A DNA stretch of 6,369 bases, from assembly GCA_038251625.1 (NCBI GenBank), contig JBBSBE010000185.1, positions 1 to 6,369 on the forward strand. Direction: 5' to 3'. The notes under the pieces were generated by a model. It was not told the origin of the DNA. It searched no databases and saw nothing but the letters and a program-made list of their open reading frames with translations. Position numbers and translations under genes: made by a program. Every line of letters begins with the position of its first letter. Within the stretch, counting starts at the first letter, position 1. Origin of the DNA: JBBQXK01 sp038251625. GTDB taxonomy: Bacteria > Pseudomonadota > Alphaproteobacteria > Rhodobacterales > Rhodobacteraceae. Below are positions 1-5,853 of the stretch, in pieces.

Positions 1-201
1 CAACGGTTCGCCTTGCAGGCAACGGCACTGGGGCTGAAAACAGCCCACATCAACCAGCCGGTGGAGGTGCCCGGACTGCGGGCCGATCTGGCGGCGCTGG
101 TGGGATTGCCGGGGCGCAGGCCCGACATCGTGATGCGGTTCGGACGCGCCGCCCCGATGCCGTTCTTGGCACGCAAGCCAGTAGATGCGGTGATGCTTTA
201 A
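1..201 (+). CDS. Nitroreductase-family protein, C-terminal fragment (5' end outside window)
   Basis: Frame 1 is open from the first base to a TAA at 199-201 and gives the last 66 residues of a larger protein. The stretch reading QRFALQATALGLKTA, followed by INQPVEVPGLR, then a GRRPDIVMRFGRA segment and a final RKPVDAVML, matches my recollection of the C-terminal end of nitroreductase-like, FMN-binding proteins of the Acg/Tat-signal group. In those proteins this region packs against the flavin fold. The N-terminal flavin-binding part is not in the window, so cofactor and substrate cannot be judged. The stop codon overlaps the ATG of the next gene by one base, which suggests it belongs to the same operon as the membrane-protein genes downstream. 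The coding frame is secure. The family name rests on C-terminal resemblance only. Confidence 0.7.
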   Translation, partial: QRFALQATALGLKTAHINQPVEVPGLRADLAALVGLPGRRPDIVMRFGRAAPMPFLARKPVDAVML

Positions 202-1055
202 TGGTTGTCCCGACAACGTCTGGTCACGAGCTAGTGGACGGATCGCATGGCGCTACCACTCAGCCATTACCACTTCTGGCTTTTTTCGCGCTGACCTTCG
301 GATGGACATGGGGGTTATGGGCGGTCGTCACTCTGATCGGCCCTTCAGCGCCGCGCCTGAGCGGGGCACTGTTGCTGGCGTCTGCCGTTGGGCCGGGCGT
401 GGCAGCTTTCGTCACGGTTCTGGCCTTCGAGGGAAAGGCAGGCTTCGCGCACTGGCTCAGACGGTGCCTGCGCTGGCGACTTGGATGGGGTTGGTATGCC
501 CTTGCGTTGTTTGCCGCACCGCTGGCGATGGGAACCGCGCTCGGGCTCCATGCTGTGCTCGGTGGCACGATACCCCAAATGCCCGTTCAGGGTCCGATTC
601 TGATCATCATCGCGCAATTCGCTGTCATCACGGTTCTTGGTGGCCCCTTGAGGGAGGAATTCGGCTGGCGCGGCTACGCACTGCCCGCGCTGACAACCCT
701 ATTGGGCTGGCGGTGGGCGGCGGTCATGATTGGCGTCGTCTGGGGGCTATGGCACCTGCCGTTGTTCTGGATGCCAGGCACAGCGCAGGCTGAATTGCCG
801 ATGGGGCTGTTTCTGGCAAGCACTGTCGCGTTGTCGGTGATATTTGCTCGGCTGTCCGTGAACACGCAGTTCAGCGTCTTACCCGCAATCCTGCTGCACG
901 GCGCAATCAATTGGTCGGCGTTGGTGTTGCCGGTTATGCCCACAGGCAGCGATGCAAGATCCTATACGATCGTCATCGGGCTTGTGATGCTGCTCACGGC
1001 CGCTGTGATGCTGAAACTTGGTCCGCATACAGCCGTGGCGGGCAATCCAACATGA
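201..1055 (+). CDS. CPBP family intramembrane (CAAX-type) protease
   Basis: This 284-residue polytopic membrane protein has about seven or eight hydrophobic segments between residues 24 and 275. It carries the three conserved motifs of the CPBP (CAAX protease and bacteriocin-processing, Abi) family. These are a Glu-Glu-x3-Arg motif at E152, E153 and R157 within PLREEFGWRGYALP, a segment ending in the conserved His H185 within VWGLWHLPLFW, and an H233-x3-N237 motif within LLHGAINW. By family knowledge these residues form the glutamate-based proteolytic site inside the membrane. The substrate of this member cannot be told. The ATG overlaps the upstream TAA by one base, and its own TGA overlaps the next ATG in an ATGA arrangement, so translation is probably coupled on both sides. 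No clear Shine-Dalgarno precedes the start, which fits coupling. A role in envelope protein processing or peptide immunity would be an inference. Confidence 0.9.
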   Translation: MVVPTTSGHELVDGSHGATTQPLPLLAFFALTFGWTWGLWAVVTLIGPSAPRLSGALLLASAVGPGVAAFVTVLAFEGKAGFAHWLRRCLRWRLGWGWYALALFAAPLAMGTALGLHAVLGGTIPQMPVQGPILIIIAQFAVITVLGGPLREEFGWRGYALPALTTLLGWRWAAVMIGVVWGLWHLPLFWMPGTAQAELPMGLFLASTVALSVIFARLSVNTQFSVLPAILLHGAINWSALVLPVMPTGSDARSYTIVIGLVMLLTAAVMLKLGPHTAVAGNPT

Positions 1056-2025
1056 TAGCCATCTACGTCCTGCAAACACTTTTGCCCTTGGCACTGGTCC
1101 TCTGGATGGTGCTTTTGCCACCGCGCAATCTGTCCGGATTCTGGCTGCTTTCGCTTGCCGCCGCTCTCTTGATCCTGCTGGTGGCCTTGCAGGGCGTATG
1201 GGTGTTTCCGCCATGGTGGGTGCCATATCTGCTGGCTCTGTCGCTCATTGCCGCCGTAGCTTGGCACCTGATCCGGGCGCCAGCCAGACCCATCTTGCCC
1301 ACCAGCCGTGTCGGATACTTGCCGGTTGTAGTCCTCGTCGCAATCGCCGCTTACTCCGGAACTCAATCATGGGCATCGATTTCGGCGCGTCAGACCCCCG
1401 AAGGGCAAGTGATCGACCTTGGCTGGCCACTTGCCTCCGGGATCTATCTTGTTGCCAACGGCGGCGCGTCACCATCGATCAATGCGCATGCGGCGCTGAT
1501 TGACCCCTCGCATCCCTTGCACGCGGGGTTTTGTGGCAGTGGCTATGGCGTCGACATTGTCGCCGTCAATCGCTGGGGGTTCGCACCACTGGCATCCAGC
1601 CTTCCGACCCTTCGGCCTATGCCATCTTCGGTACACCCGTGCTTGCGCCGTGCGCAGGCGAGGTCGTTACGGCAGTTAATGACCGCCCCGACATGACGGT
1701 GCCCCTGGTCGACGAAGGCTATCCGGCCGGCAACCATGTCCTTCTGCGCTGCGACCGGATCGATATCCTGCTCGGTCATTTTCGTCAGGGCAGCGTGCGG
1801 GTCATGACAGGCGATAGTGTCACTGTGGGTCAGCAGATCGGGGAGGTCGGCAATTCAGGTGAAACCGGCGAGCCGCATCTGCACATTCACGCCCAACTCC
1901 CGGGCTCGCCCGAGCAGCCATTCTCGGGCGCCCCGGTGCCCATCCGCTTTCAGGGGCGCTTTCTGGTGCGCAACGACATCGTGGACATGACCTTGCCACC
2001 GAATCCGTCCGGCCCCGAAAGGTAA
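1052..2025 (+). pseudogene. Membrane-anchored M23 (LytM-type) metallopeptidase, split by a frameshift
   Basis: The gene starts with the ATG at 1052, overlapping the CPBP stop by four bases. Frame 2 encodes about four membrane segments (residues about 4-22, 30-47, 53-73 and 87-103), then the start of a peptidase domain with H146 and the GYGVDIV segment whose D168 is the likely zinc ligand. After VNRWG at about 1577 the homologous reading moves to frame 1, while frame 2 runs on to a stop at 1694-1696. Frame 1 continues with VRTTGIQPSDPSAYAIFGTP, then GNHVLLRC, LGHF and the diagnostic GNSGETGEPHLHIHA, in which the HxH motif supplies zinc-site histidines. Adding one G to the five-G run at 1575-1579 restores a single 324-residue protein with H276/H278 in the active site. 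M23 enzymes cut peptidoglycan cross-bridge or stem peptides. Here the catalytic domain would face the periplasm. The split may be a real mutation or a homopolymer sequencing error. As written, the catalytic half would not be made from this start. Confidence 0.87.
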
Positions 2026-2029
2026 TGCA

Positions 2030-2890
2030 ATGAACATTCTGAAATGGACCGCAGCTGCGCTGATCCTGGTCGCGATCCTCTACGGCGGTATCGTGGCCTT
2101 TGGTGCGTGGCGCTGGAAAGCAGCAACGCGTGTGCTTGTCGCACAGCTCGACGCAGCTGAAATTGCGGATGGTGCCCTGCGCTACGATGCTAGCGTGATC
2201 GCCGACCTTCCCGCCCCGGTCAGGCGATACTTCGAGCGGGTTTTGACCGACGGCCAGCCGATGGTCCGATCGGTCGATATCGGGCTCGAAGGCATGTTCA
2301 ACATGAGCCTTGATGCACCACAATGGAGGCCGTTCACCTCCAATCAGCGTGTCATTGCCAATCGCCCGGGTTTTGTCTGGAACGGCCGAATTGCGTTGTT
2401 TCCCGGCATGCCCGTTCGTGTGCACGATGCCTATGTAGCTGGGACTGGTGTGCTCACGCCTGCGCTTTTCGGGCTTTTCTCGCTGGGCACTGTTCAGGGC
2501 GAGGGCGAGATCGCTCGGGGTGAACTGATGCGCTGGCTTGCGGAAAGCGTCTGGTATCCGACCGTCCTGCTGCCCGGGCAAGGCGTCACTTGGCAACCCG
2601 TGGATGATGCGTCGGCGCAAGCGACGCTTACAGAAGGGTCGATCACGCTGATCATGCTGTTCCGCTTTGGCGAGGATGGGTTGGTGTCAGGCATCCGTAT
2701 CGAAGCGCGCGGTGCGCTGGTGGGGAGCGAGACAGTCATGATGCCATGGGAAGGCCGATTCCGGGACTACCGGGTTCAGGATGGGATGACGGTCCCGTTT
2801 TATGGGGAGGTGGCGTGGATAACGCCGCAGGGTGAGCGGCCGTACTTCCGGGGAACGGTCCGTCGAGTTGTTTATCAATTTGCACAATAG
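2030..2890 (+). CDS. Membrane-anchored DUF6544/DUF6920-like protein of unknown function
   Basis: This is a 286-residue protein with one N-terminal hydrophobic segment at residues 6-27 (signal anchor or signal peptide) and a large soluble, probably periplasmic part. Segments that look conserved are LPAPVRRYFERVL at 60-72, PGFVWNGR at 113-120, DAYVAGTG at 133-140, RWLAESVWYPT at 168-178 and PWEGRFRDY at 239-247, followed by GEVAW and PYFRG near the C-terminus. I recognise this pattern from a family annotated as DUF6544/DUF6920, whose function I do not know. The DUF number is from memory. The order of alternating hydrophobic and charged strands suggests a beta-rich, lipoprotein-carrier-like fold, which is inference only. 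The start lies four bases after the M23 stop and has an AAGG-type ribosome binding site at 2019-2022. It is probably the last gene of the operon, since a 226-base gap follows. Confidence 0.78.
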   Translation: MNILKWTAAALILVAILYGGIVAFGAWRWKAATRVLVAQLDAAEIADGALRYDASVIADLPAPVRRYFERVLTDGQPMVRSVDIGLEGMFNMSLDAPQWRPFTSNQRVIANRPGFVWNGRIALFPGMPVRVHDAYVAGTGVLTPALFGLFSLGTVQGEGEIARGELMRWLAESVWYPTVLLPGQGVTWQPVDDASAQATLTEGSITLIMLFRFGEDGLVSGIRIEARGALVGSETVMMPWEGRFRDYRVQDGMTVPFYGEVAWITPQGERPYFRGTVRRVVYQFAQ

Positions 2891-2920
2891 CAGACCACAA
2901 TGCGGCGGGTGGCCGGAGTT

Positions 2921-2942
2921 GTTCATCTTCGAAGCAATGAAC
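2921..2942. repeat. Small inverted repeat in the spacer before the chaperone operon
   Basis: GTTCAT at 2921-2926 and ATGAAC at 2937-2942 are perfect inverted arms. Between them lies the 8-base palindrome CTTCGAAG at 2927-2934. The spacer 2891-3116 otherwise shows no convincing gene. The structure has no T run after it, so it does not look like an intrinsic terminator. It could be a protein-binding site upstream of the cbpA-type gene or a chance repeat. Confidence 0.3.
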
Positions 2943-3102
2943 GTGCCACATCCGTCAAGCTCTCAAGCAGGCGTTCCACGACAGCTGAAAGCAGATTTCG
3001 CTCTTAGCCTGCAACCTGACACTTTATTCGCCGCCCTGATCTGCATCAGAGACCGACCGGGCATTTTCATGAAAAGAAGGATACTCGTGGTCTTGCCGAA
3101 AA

Positions 3103-3109
3103 GGGAAGG
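3103..3109 (+). promoter_or_regulatory. Ribosome binding site of the cbpA-type gene
   Basis: The purine run GGGAAGG ends seven bases before the ATG at 3117 and fixes that start over the out-of-frame ATG at 3113, which meets a stop after four codons. Confidence 0.65.
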
Positions 3110-3116
3110 TTGATGG

Positions 3117-4061
3117 ATGACGATTGATCCCTATGGCGCACTTGGCCTTACCAAATCCGCCACAGCGGACGACATCAAGAAAGCCTACCGAAAGCTGGTG
3201 CGCACCAGCCACCCAGATCTGCACCCCGACGATGCCGGAGCTGAAGCGCGGTTCAAGGAAATTGCCGCCGCCCACGACCTGCTGAAGGATCCTGCTACCC
3301 GTGCCCGCTTTGATGCGGGCGAGATTGATGCGTCGGGCACAGAACGCCCGCAGCGCCAATACTACCGCGACTTTGCCGAAGCCGGAGACAACCCCTACCA
3401 GCAACGGCAAGGCTTTGAGACACATGGCGATCCGGCCGACATCTTCGCAGAGATCCTGCGCCAGCGAACGCGCCAAGGCGGCGGGGATTTCGGCGATCGT
3501 GGTTTCCCCATGCCCGGCCCTGACTTTCGCTTCATGCTGGAGGTGCCATTTCTGGATGCGGTGCGTGGCGGCGAGATGCGCATCACCTTGCCGGAGGGAG
3601 AGAACATCGCGGTAAGGATACCGCAGGGGTCGCAGGACGGCCAGACCCTGCGCCTGCGTGGTAAGGGCGGGCCGGGCCATGGCGGCGGCCCAGCGGGTGA
3701 CGCGCTGATCACCCTTTCAGTGCGCACGCATTCGGTATTCAGGCGCGAGGGCGACGACATCCTTGTGACGTTGCCCATCACCATTGACGAGGCGGTCCTC
3801 GGGGCAAAGGTCACTGCCCCAACTATTTCGGGACCTGTCAGCCTGACGGTTCCAAAAGGTGTGAGTTCCGGCCGGGTGCTTCGACTGCGTGGACGTGGTG
3901 TGCCCGTTATGTCGAGCAAGGCAGCCGGTGATCAGCTTGTCGAATTAAAGATCATGGCACCGCCCGTGATCGACGACGCCTTGCGCGATTTCCTGACTGA
4001 CTGGCGCAAGAACCATTCCCACGACCCGCGCGCTGAATTGCTGAACGAGGCTGCATCATGA
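3117..4061 (+). CDS. cbpA: CbpA-type DnaJ co-chaperone (J-domain protein without zinc finger)
   Basis: This 314-residue Hsp40 protein should stimulate the ATPase of DnaK (Hsp70) and deliver unfolded clients in the cytoplasm. The J-domain spans about residues 4-67, with the essential HPD tripeptide at 32-34 after the positively charged helix KKAYRKLVRTS. A linker with Gly, Arg and Gln (about 70-130) follows. The DnaJ C-terminal beta-sandwich domains occupy about 137-300: the FLDAVRGGEMRITLP segment opens the first, RIPQGSQDGQTLRLRGKG closes its strand pair, and the second repeats the pattern with ITIDEAVLGAKVTAPT and VPKGVSSGRVLRLRGRG. There are no CxxCxGxG repeats, so it is the CbpA/DnaJ class B type rather than DnaJ proper. 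The length is close to E. coli CbpA (306). Its stop overlaps the ATG of the cbpM-type gene, the standard partner arrangement, which supports the call strongly. CbpA of E. coli also binds DNA. Whether this one does is unknown. Confidence 0.93.
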   Translation: MTIDPYGALGLTKSATADDIKKAYRKLVRTSHPDLHPDDAGAEARFKEIAAAHDLLKDPATRARFDAGEIDASGTERPQRQYYRDFAEAGDNPYQQRQGFETHGDPADIFAEILRQRTRQGGGDFGDRGFPMPGPDFRFMLEVPFLDAVRGGEMRITLPEGENIAVRIPQGSQDGQTLRLRGKGGPGHGGGPAGDALITLSVRTHSVFRREGDDILVTLPITIDEAVLGAKVTAPTISGPVSLTVPKGVSSGRVLRLRGRGVPVMSSKAAGDQLVELKIMAPPVIDDALRDFLTDWRKNHSHDPRAELLNEAAS

Positions 4062-4405
4062 CTGAGCATCTGACCGAGGATGAAGTGCTTGCCGCCATTC
4101 CGGGGCTGACGCGCACTCGTCTGTTCGCCTTTATTGAAACCCAACTGGTCATTCCATTGCGCCAGGAGACCGAGAACTCCTCGGCACACTCCTTCCGCCA
4201 GGTCGACTTCGCCCGCTTGCGGTTGCTGTGCGAGTTGACCGACGATCTGGAGCTGGATGAACACGCGCTCGATATCGTCATCACGCTGATTGATCAGCTT
4301 CATGCCGCACGACAGGATCTCTTGGCCATCGTCCGTGCCGTAGAGGCCGAAGGGATTGAAGTGCGTACTCGAGTCGGCTCGGCCATCATTGCACCGAAAA
4401 AATGA
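4058..4405 (+). CDS. cbpM: CbpM-type chaperone modulator (MerR-like fold)
   Basis: This 115-residue protein overlaps the cbpA-type stop by four bases (ATGA), so the two should be made in step. Residues about 7-55 resemble the MerR-like helical start of CbpM proteins (EDEVLAAIPGLTRTRLFAFIE, later SFRQVDFARLRLLCELTDDLELDE). Residues about 65-100 form a long amphipathic helix (ALDIVITLIDQLHAARQDLLAIVRAVEAEG), typical of the family. By family knowledge CbpM binds the J-domain of CbpA and blocks both its DnaK co-chaperone and its DNA-binding activity. E. coli CbpM has about 101 residues, so this one is slightly longer at its C-terminus. The identification depends on position and helix pattern as much as on sequence. 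Confidence 0.85.
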   Translation: MTEHLTEDEVLAAIPGLTRTRLFAFIETQLVIPLRQETENSSAHSFRQVDFARLRLLCELTDDLELDEHALDIVITLIDQLHAARQDLLAIVRAVEAEGIEVRTRVGSAIIAPKK

Positions 4406-4460
4406 TTGCCGCTTGCCTTGTGTTTATCGATAGCGCTCGGAGATGTGGTCGGATTCTCTG

Positions 4461-4502
4461 GGCCAAGCGCCTGGCCGCGATGGGCACTAACAGTGCGCTT
4501 GG
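4461..4502. repeat. Nested inverted repeats in the convergent spacer
   Basis: GGCCA at 4461-4465 pairs with TGGCC at 4472-4476, forming an imperfect 16-base palindrome with one mismatch. CCAAGCGC at 4463-4470 also has a perfect inverted partner, GCGCTTGG, at 4495-4502. A third hairpin, GCACT-AAC-AGTGC, sits at 4484-4496. These are mutually exclusive foldings. No T run follows in either direction, so a classic intrinsic terminator is not supported, although the site lies between two converging genes where transcription should end. Confidence 0.5.
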
Positions 4503-4518
4503 GACTAACAATGCGCTT
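4482..4518. repeat. Imperfect tandem repeat, two units of 18-19 bases
   Basis: The unit at 4482-4500 (GGGCACTAACAGTGCGCTT) is followed directly by a second at 4501-4518 (GGGACTAACAATGCGCTT). They differ by one missing C and one G-to-A change. No third copy is visible on either side. The pair lies in the 150-base non-coding spacer between the cbpM-type gene and the convergent gene. It could be the footprint of a recombination or insertion event, a two-copy protein-binding site, or part of a transcribed 3' end. Confidence 0.7.
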
Positions 4519-4555
4519 AGCTTTTAGGCCGCAGGGCTTGGGTAAGCATCGATGT

Positions 4556-5641
4556 TCAGGTCGCTGCGCGCCACATCCGATACCGCCCCTGCCCTGTCAC
4601 CTCACGGATCAAGCCCCGCACCTCCATCCAAGCGAGGTTGCGCTGGACTGCGGCGCGGCTGTTGCCAGTCAAGGCCTCGGCCATCGGGGCAGAGACGAGT
4701 GGCCATTCCGTCAGCACAGAGCGGAGAGCAGGCGGCGTCTTTCCCGAAAGCGGCGCCATCTCCGTTTCCGCCCGCATCGACCATGCCTCGATATCGTCGA
4801 GGTGGCGCGTCGCGGTCAGGCATGCCGTCTCCATGCCGTCAATCCACCGCGCGAGACGGTCAGCCGGTGGACCACCGGCGCGTAACCCCCCTGCCCCGCC
4901 CATGGCCAAAGGCGCAAAGACTGCCCCTCTCCCTTCACTGGCCGCGATCCGCGCCGCGGTGACTGCCGCTTCCATCCTGTCGCCGTGCTGCCCTAGACCC
5001 GCCAAGCTCCAGACGTGAAAGCCCATGCCGGCGCGTGTGATCGGGTGAAGATCGGCGGCTTGCGCCATGAGGCCGAGCCAACCGCCCGCTCGATCTGCGA
5101 AAGGCTCGGCCTCATCGTCCAGAGTCTCGGGGTCGCGGCGGTCAAGGAAGGCAGACAGGTCCAGTTCGGGACCCGGCCCACCCGTCAGCCGCCGCGCCGC
5201 CCATCCGACTCGCGCCAGCGTCGCCGTGTCGTCCTGGACGCCGGACAAGCGCAGAGAGATCCAGAGCGCCAGCCGATCTGGCCCGATGCGGTCACCCGCG
5301 AACCAACTCAGGTCTGCCGCTTCGATCAGGGCGAGCCTGTGCCGCCAGCCTCCAGGCCCTCGCTTCAGCCGCTCGTCTAGCGCACCAAGCCGGCCCGCGA
5401 CGCGGGCGAGCCGCGCAGCATGGTCCGCCTCGGCCTTTCGCCAGTCATCGAGAACCGCGGTCTCGCGGGGTTCCGCCCTTGGCCCGGGCGGCAGATCGTC
5501 GGGTTCCTCTTCGATCGGACCGGGCAGGAACCACAGATCGTCGTCTGACGTCTCATCGACCTCTCCAGCGGCAATGGGAGGTTCGTCGAAATCATCATGT
5601 AGGGCAGATGTTTGAGGCTCCATATGTGCAAAATATGGCAC
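4556..5641 (-). CDS. RHE_PE00001-type protein: DUF1612 with C-terminal helix-turn-helix
   Basis: This 361-residue protein is read leftwards. Residues about 15-66 are very acidic and proline-rich. Residues about 67-115 are charged and helical. Residues about 118-275 form a mostly alpha-helical domain with conserved-looking ARRLTGGPGPELD, AFLDRRDPETLDD, DLHPITRAGMGFHVWSLAGLG and FAPLAMGGAGGLRAGG segments. A winged helix-turn-helix occupies about 305-358 (WPLVSAPMAEALTGNSRAAV, then QRNLAWMEVRGLIREVTGQG). I recognise this as the RHE_PE00001 family (DUF1612 plus HTH_13), common on rhizobial and Paracoccus-type plasmids. No biochemical function is known to me. A DNA-binding regulatory role is inferred from the HTH. 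The GTG at 5641 is chosen because AAGG lies seven bases upstream and an in-frame TAA lies at 5651-5653. The ATG at 5623 (codon 7) is the alternative and lacks a ribosome site. The gene diverges from the recombinase. Confidence 0.86.
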   Translation of the reverse strand: MPYFAHMEPQTSALHDDFDEPPIAAGEVDETSDDDLWFLPGPIEEEPDDLPPGPRAEPRETAVLDDWRKAEADHAARLARVAGRLGALDERLKRGPGGWRHRLALIEAADLSWFAGDRIGPDRLALWISLRLSGVQDDTATLARVGWAARRLTGGPGPELDLSAFLDRRDPETLDDEAEPFADRAGGWLGLMAQAADLHPITRAGMGFHVWSLAGLGQHGDRMEAAVTAARIAASEGRGAVFAPLAMGGAGGLRAGGPPADRLARWIDGMETACLTATRHLDDIEAWSMRAETEMAPLSGKTPPALRSVLTEWPLVSAPMAEALTGNSRAAVQRNLAWMEVRGLIREVTGQGRYRMWRAAT

Positions 5642-5649
5642 TTTTGCAC
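5626..5649 (-). promoter_or_regulatory. Perfect inverted repeat over the start of the RHE_PE00001-type gene (candidate operator or mRNA hairpin)
   Basis: On the + strand GTGCAAAA (5626-5633) and TTTTGCAC (5642-5649) are exact inverted arms of eight bases around an eight-base centre, TATGGCAC. The repeat covers the GTG start at 5641 and its last G at 5649 is also the end of the ribosome binding site. As DNA it would suit a dimeric repressor, possibly the HTH protein it precedes. As RNA it would place the start codon in the loop of a hairpin. Which of these applies cannot be decided from sequence. Confidence 0.55.
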
Positions 5650-5652
5650 CTT
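5649..5652 (-). promoter_or_regulatory. Ribosome binding site supporting the GTG start at 5641
   Basis: AAGG on the - strand lies seven bases before the GTG and directly follows the first base of the in-frame stop TAA (5653-5651). The other start, ATG at 5623, has only an A/T and GC mixture upstream with no purine-rich match. Confidence 0.5.
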
Positions 5653-5663
5653 ACCCAAGGGTT

Positions 5664-5693
5664 TTGTCGGGGTGCGTCTGCACTCCTTATATA
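5664..5693 (+). promoter_or_regulatory. Weak candidate promoter for the recombinase
   Basis: TTGTCG at 5664-5669 and TATATA at 5688-5693 are spaced by 18 bases and each match four of six consensus positions. The TATATA is the only AT-rich patch of this kind in the divergent spacer and could also serve the opposite gene, although no good -35 is seen on that strand. A transcript from here would have a leader of roughly 150 bases before the GTG at 5854. GTGC-N4-GCAC at 5672-5683 lies inside the spacer of this promoter. Confidence 0.25.
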
Positions 5694-5715
5694 GTACGCA
5701 CGCGCGACTGCCTGC

Positions 5716-5725
5716 GAGATATCTC
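5716..5725. repeat. 10-base perfect palindrome in the divergent spacer
   Basis: GAGATATCTC is a perfect palindrome between the two divergent genes. It may be a binding site for the recombinase or regulator, or chance. Confidence 0.25.
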
Positions 5726-5794
5726 TGATCGCTCTCAGCCTCAGGAAACCAAGGGTGTTCCGCTGGACAGCGCCACAGAACGCGCCCTTGCATC

Positions 5795-5815
5795 CGTTTA
5801 CAATCGGTCGTTTAC
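5795..5815. repeat. Two direct CGTTTAC repeats upstream of the recombinase
   Basis: CGTTTAC occurs at 5795-5801 and again at 5809-5815, with a start-to-start distance of 14 bases, ending 38 bases before the recombinase GTG. Serine recombinases often have their res or regulatory subsites just upstream of their own gene, so these are candidates. Two short copies are weak evidence. Confidence 0.3.
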
Positions 5816-5853
5816 TCCTGACATCCGCAATTGCAAAAAAGGCCCCCTGCCCC

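Noticed and set aside
1570..1585. Programmed -1 ribosomal frameshift as the explanation of the split M23 gene
   Set aside because: The G run would allow the A-site GGG codon to slip, but the preceding TGG would have to re-pair on CTG. There is no X-XXY-YYZ slippery heptamer and no clear downstream stem or pseudoknot. A missing G is simpler.
1820..2620. 266-residue - strand reading frame
   Set aside because: It is antisense to the M23 catalytic half and the DUF6544-like gene. Its composition is rich in Arg, Pro, His and Cys, as expected for a shadow of GC-rich coding DNA.
2832..3113. 93-residue + strand reading frame between the DUF6544-like gene and cbpA
   Set aside because: It starts inside the upstream gene in another frame, has no recognisable family pattern and no ribosome site. 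Its last 14 codons (from ATG 3070) make at most a tiny peptide ending at the cbpA ribosome site.
3024..3680. 218-residue - strand reading frame
   Set aside because: It is antisense to the well-supported J-domain protein and resembles no family.
4461..4520. Intrinsic terminator or CRISPR-like repeat
   Set aside because: No T run follows the hairpins on either strand, and there are only two adjoining units with no spacers between them.
4406..4885. 159-residue + strand reading frame directly after cbpM
   Set aside because: It covers the repeat-bearing spacer and then runs antisense to the RHE_PE00001-type gene. It has a Cys/His/Arg/Pro-rich composition with no family pattern.
5067..5615. 182-residue + strand reading frame
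   Set aside because: It is a Ser/Arg/Pro-rich shadow of the RHE_PE00001-type gene on the other strand.
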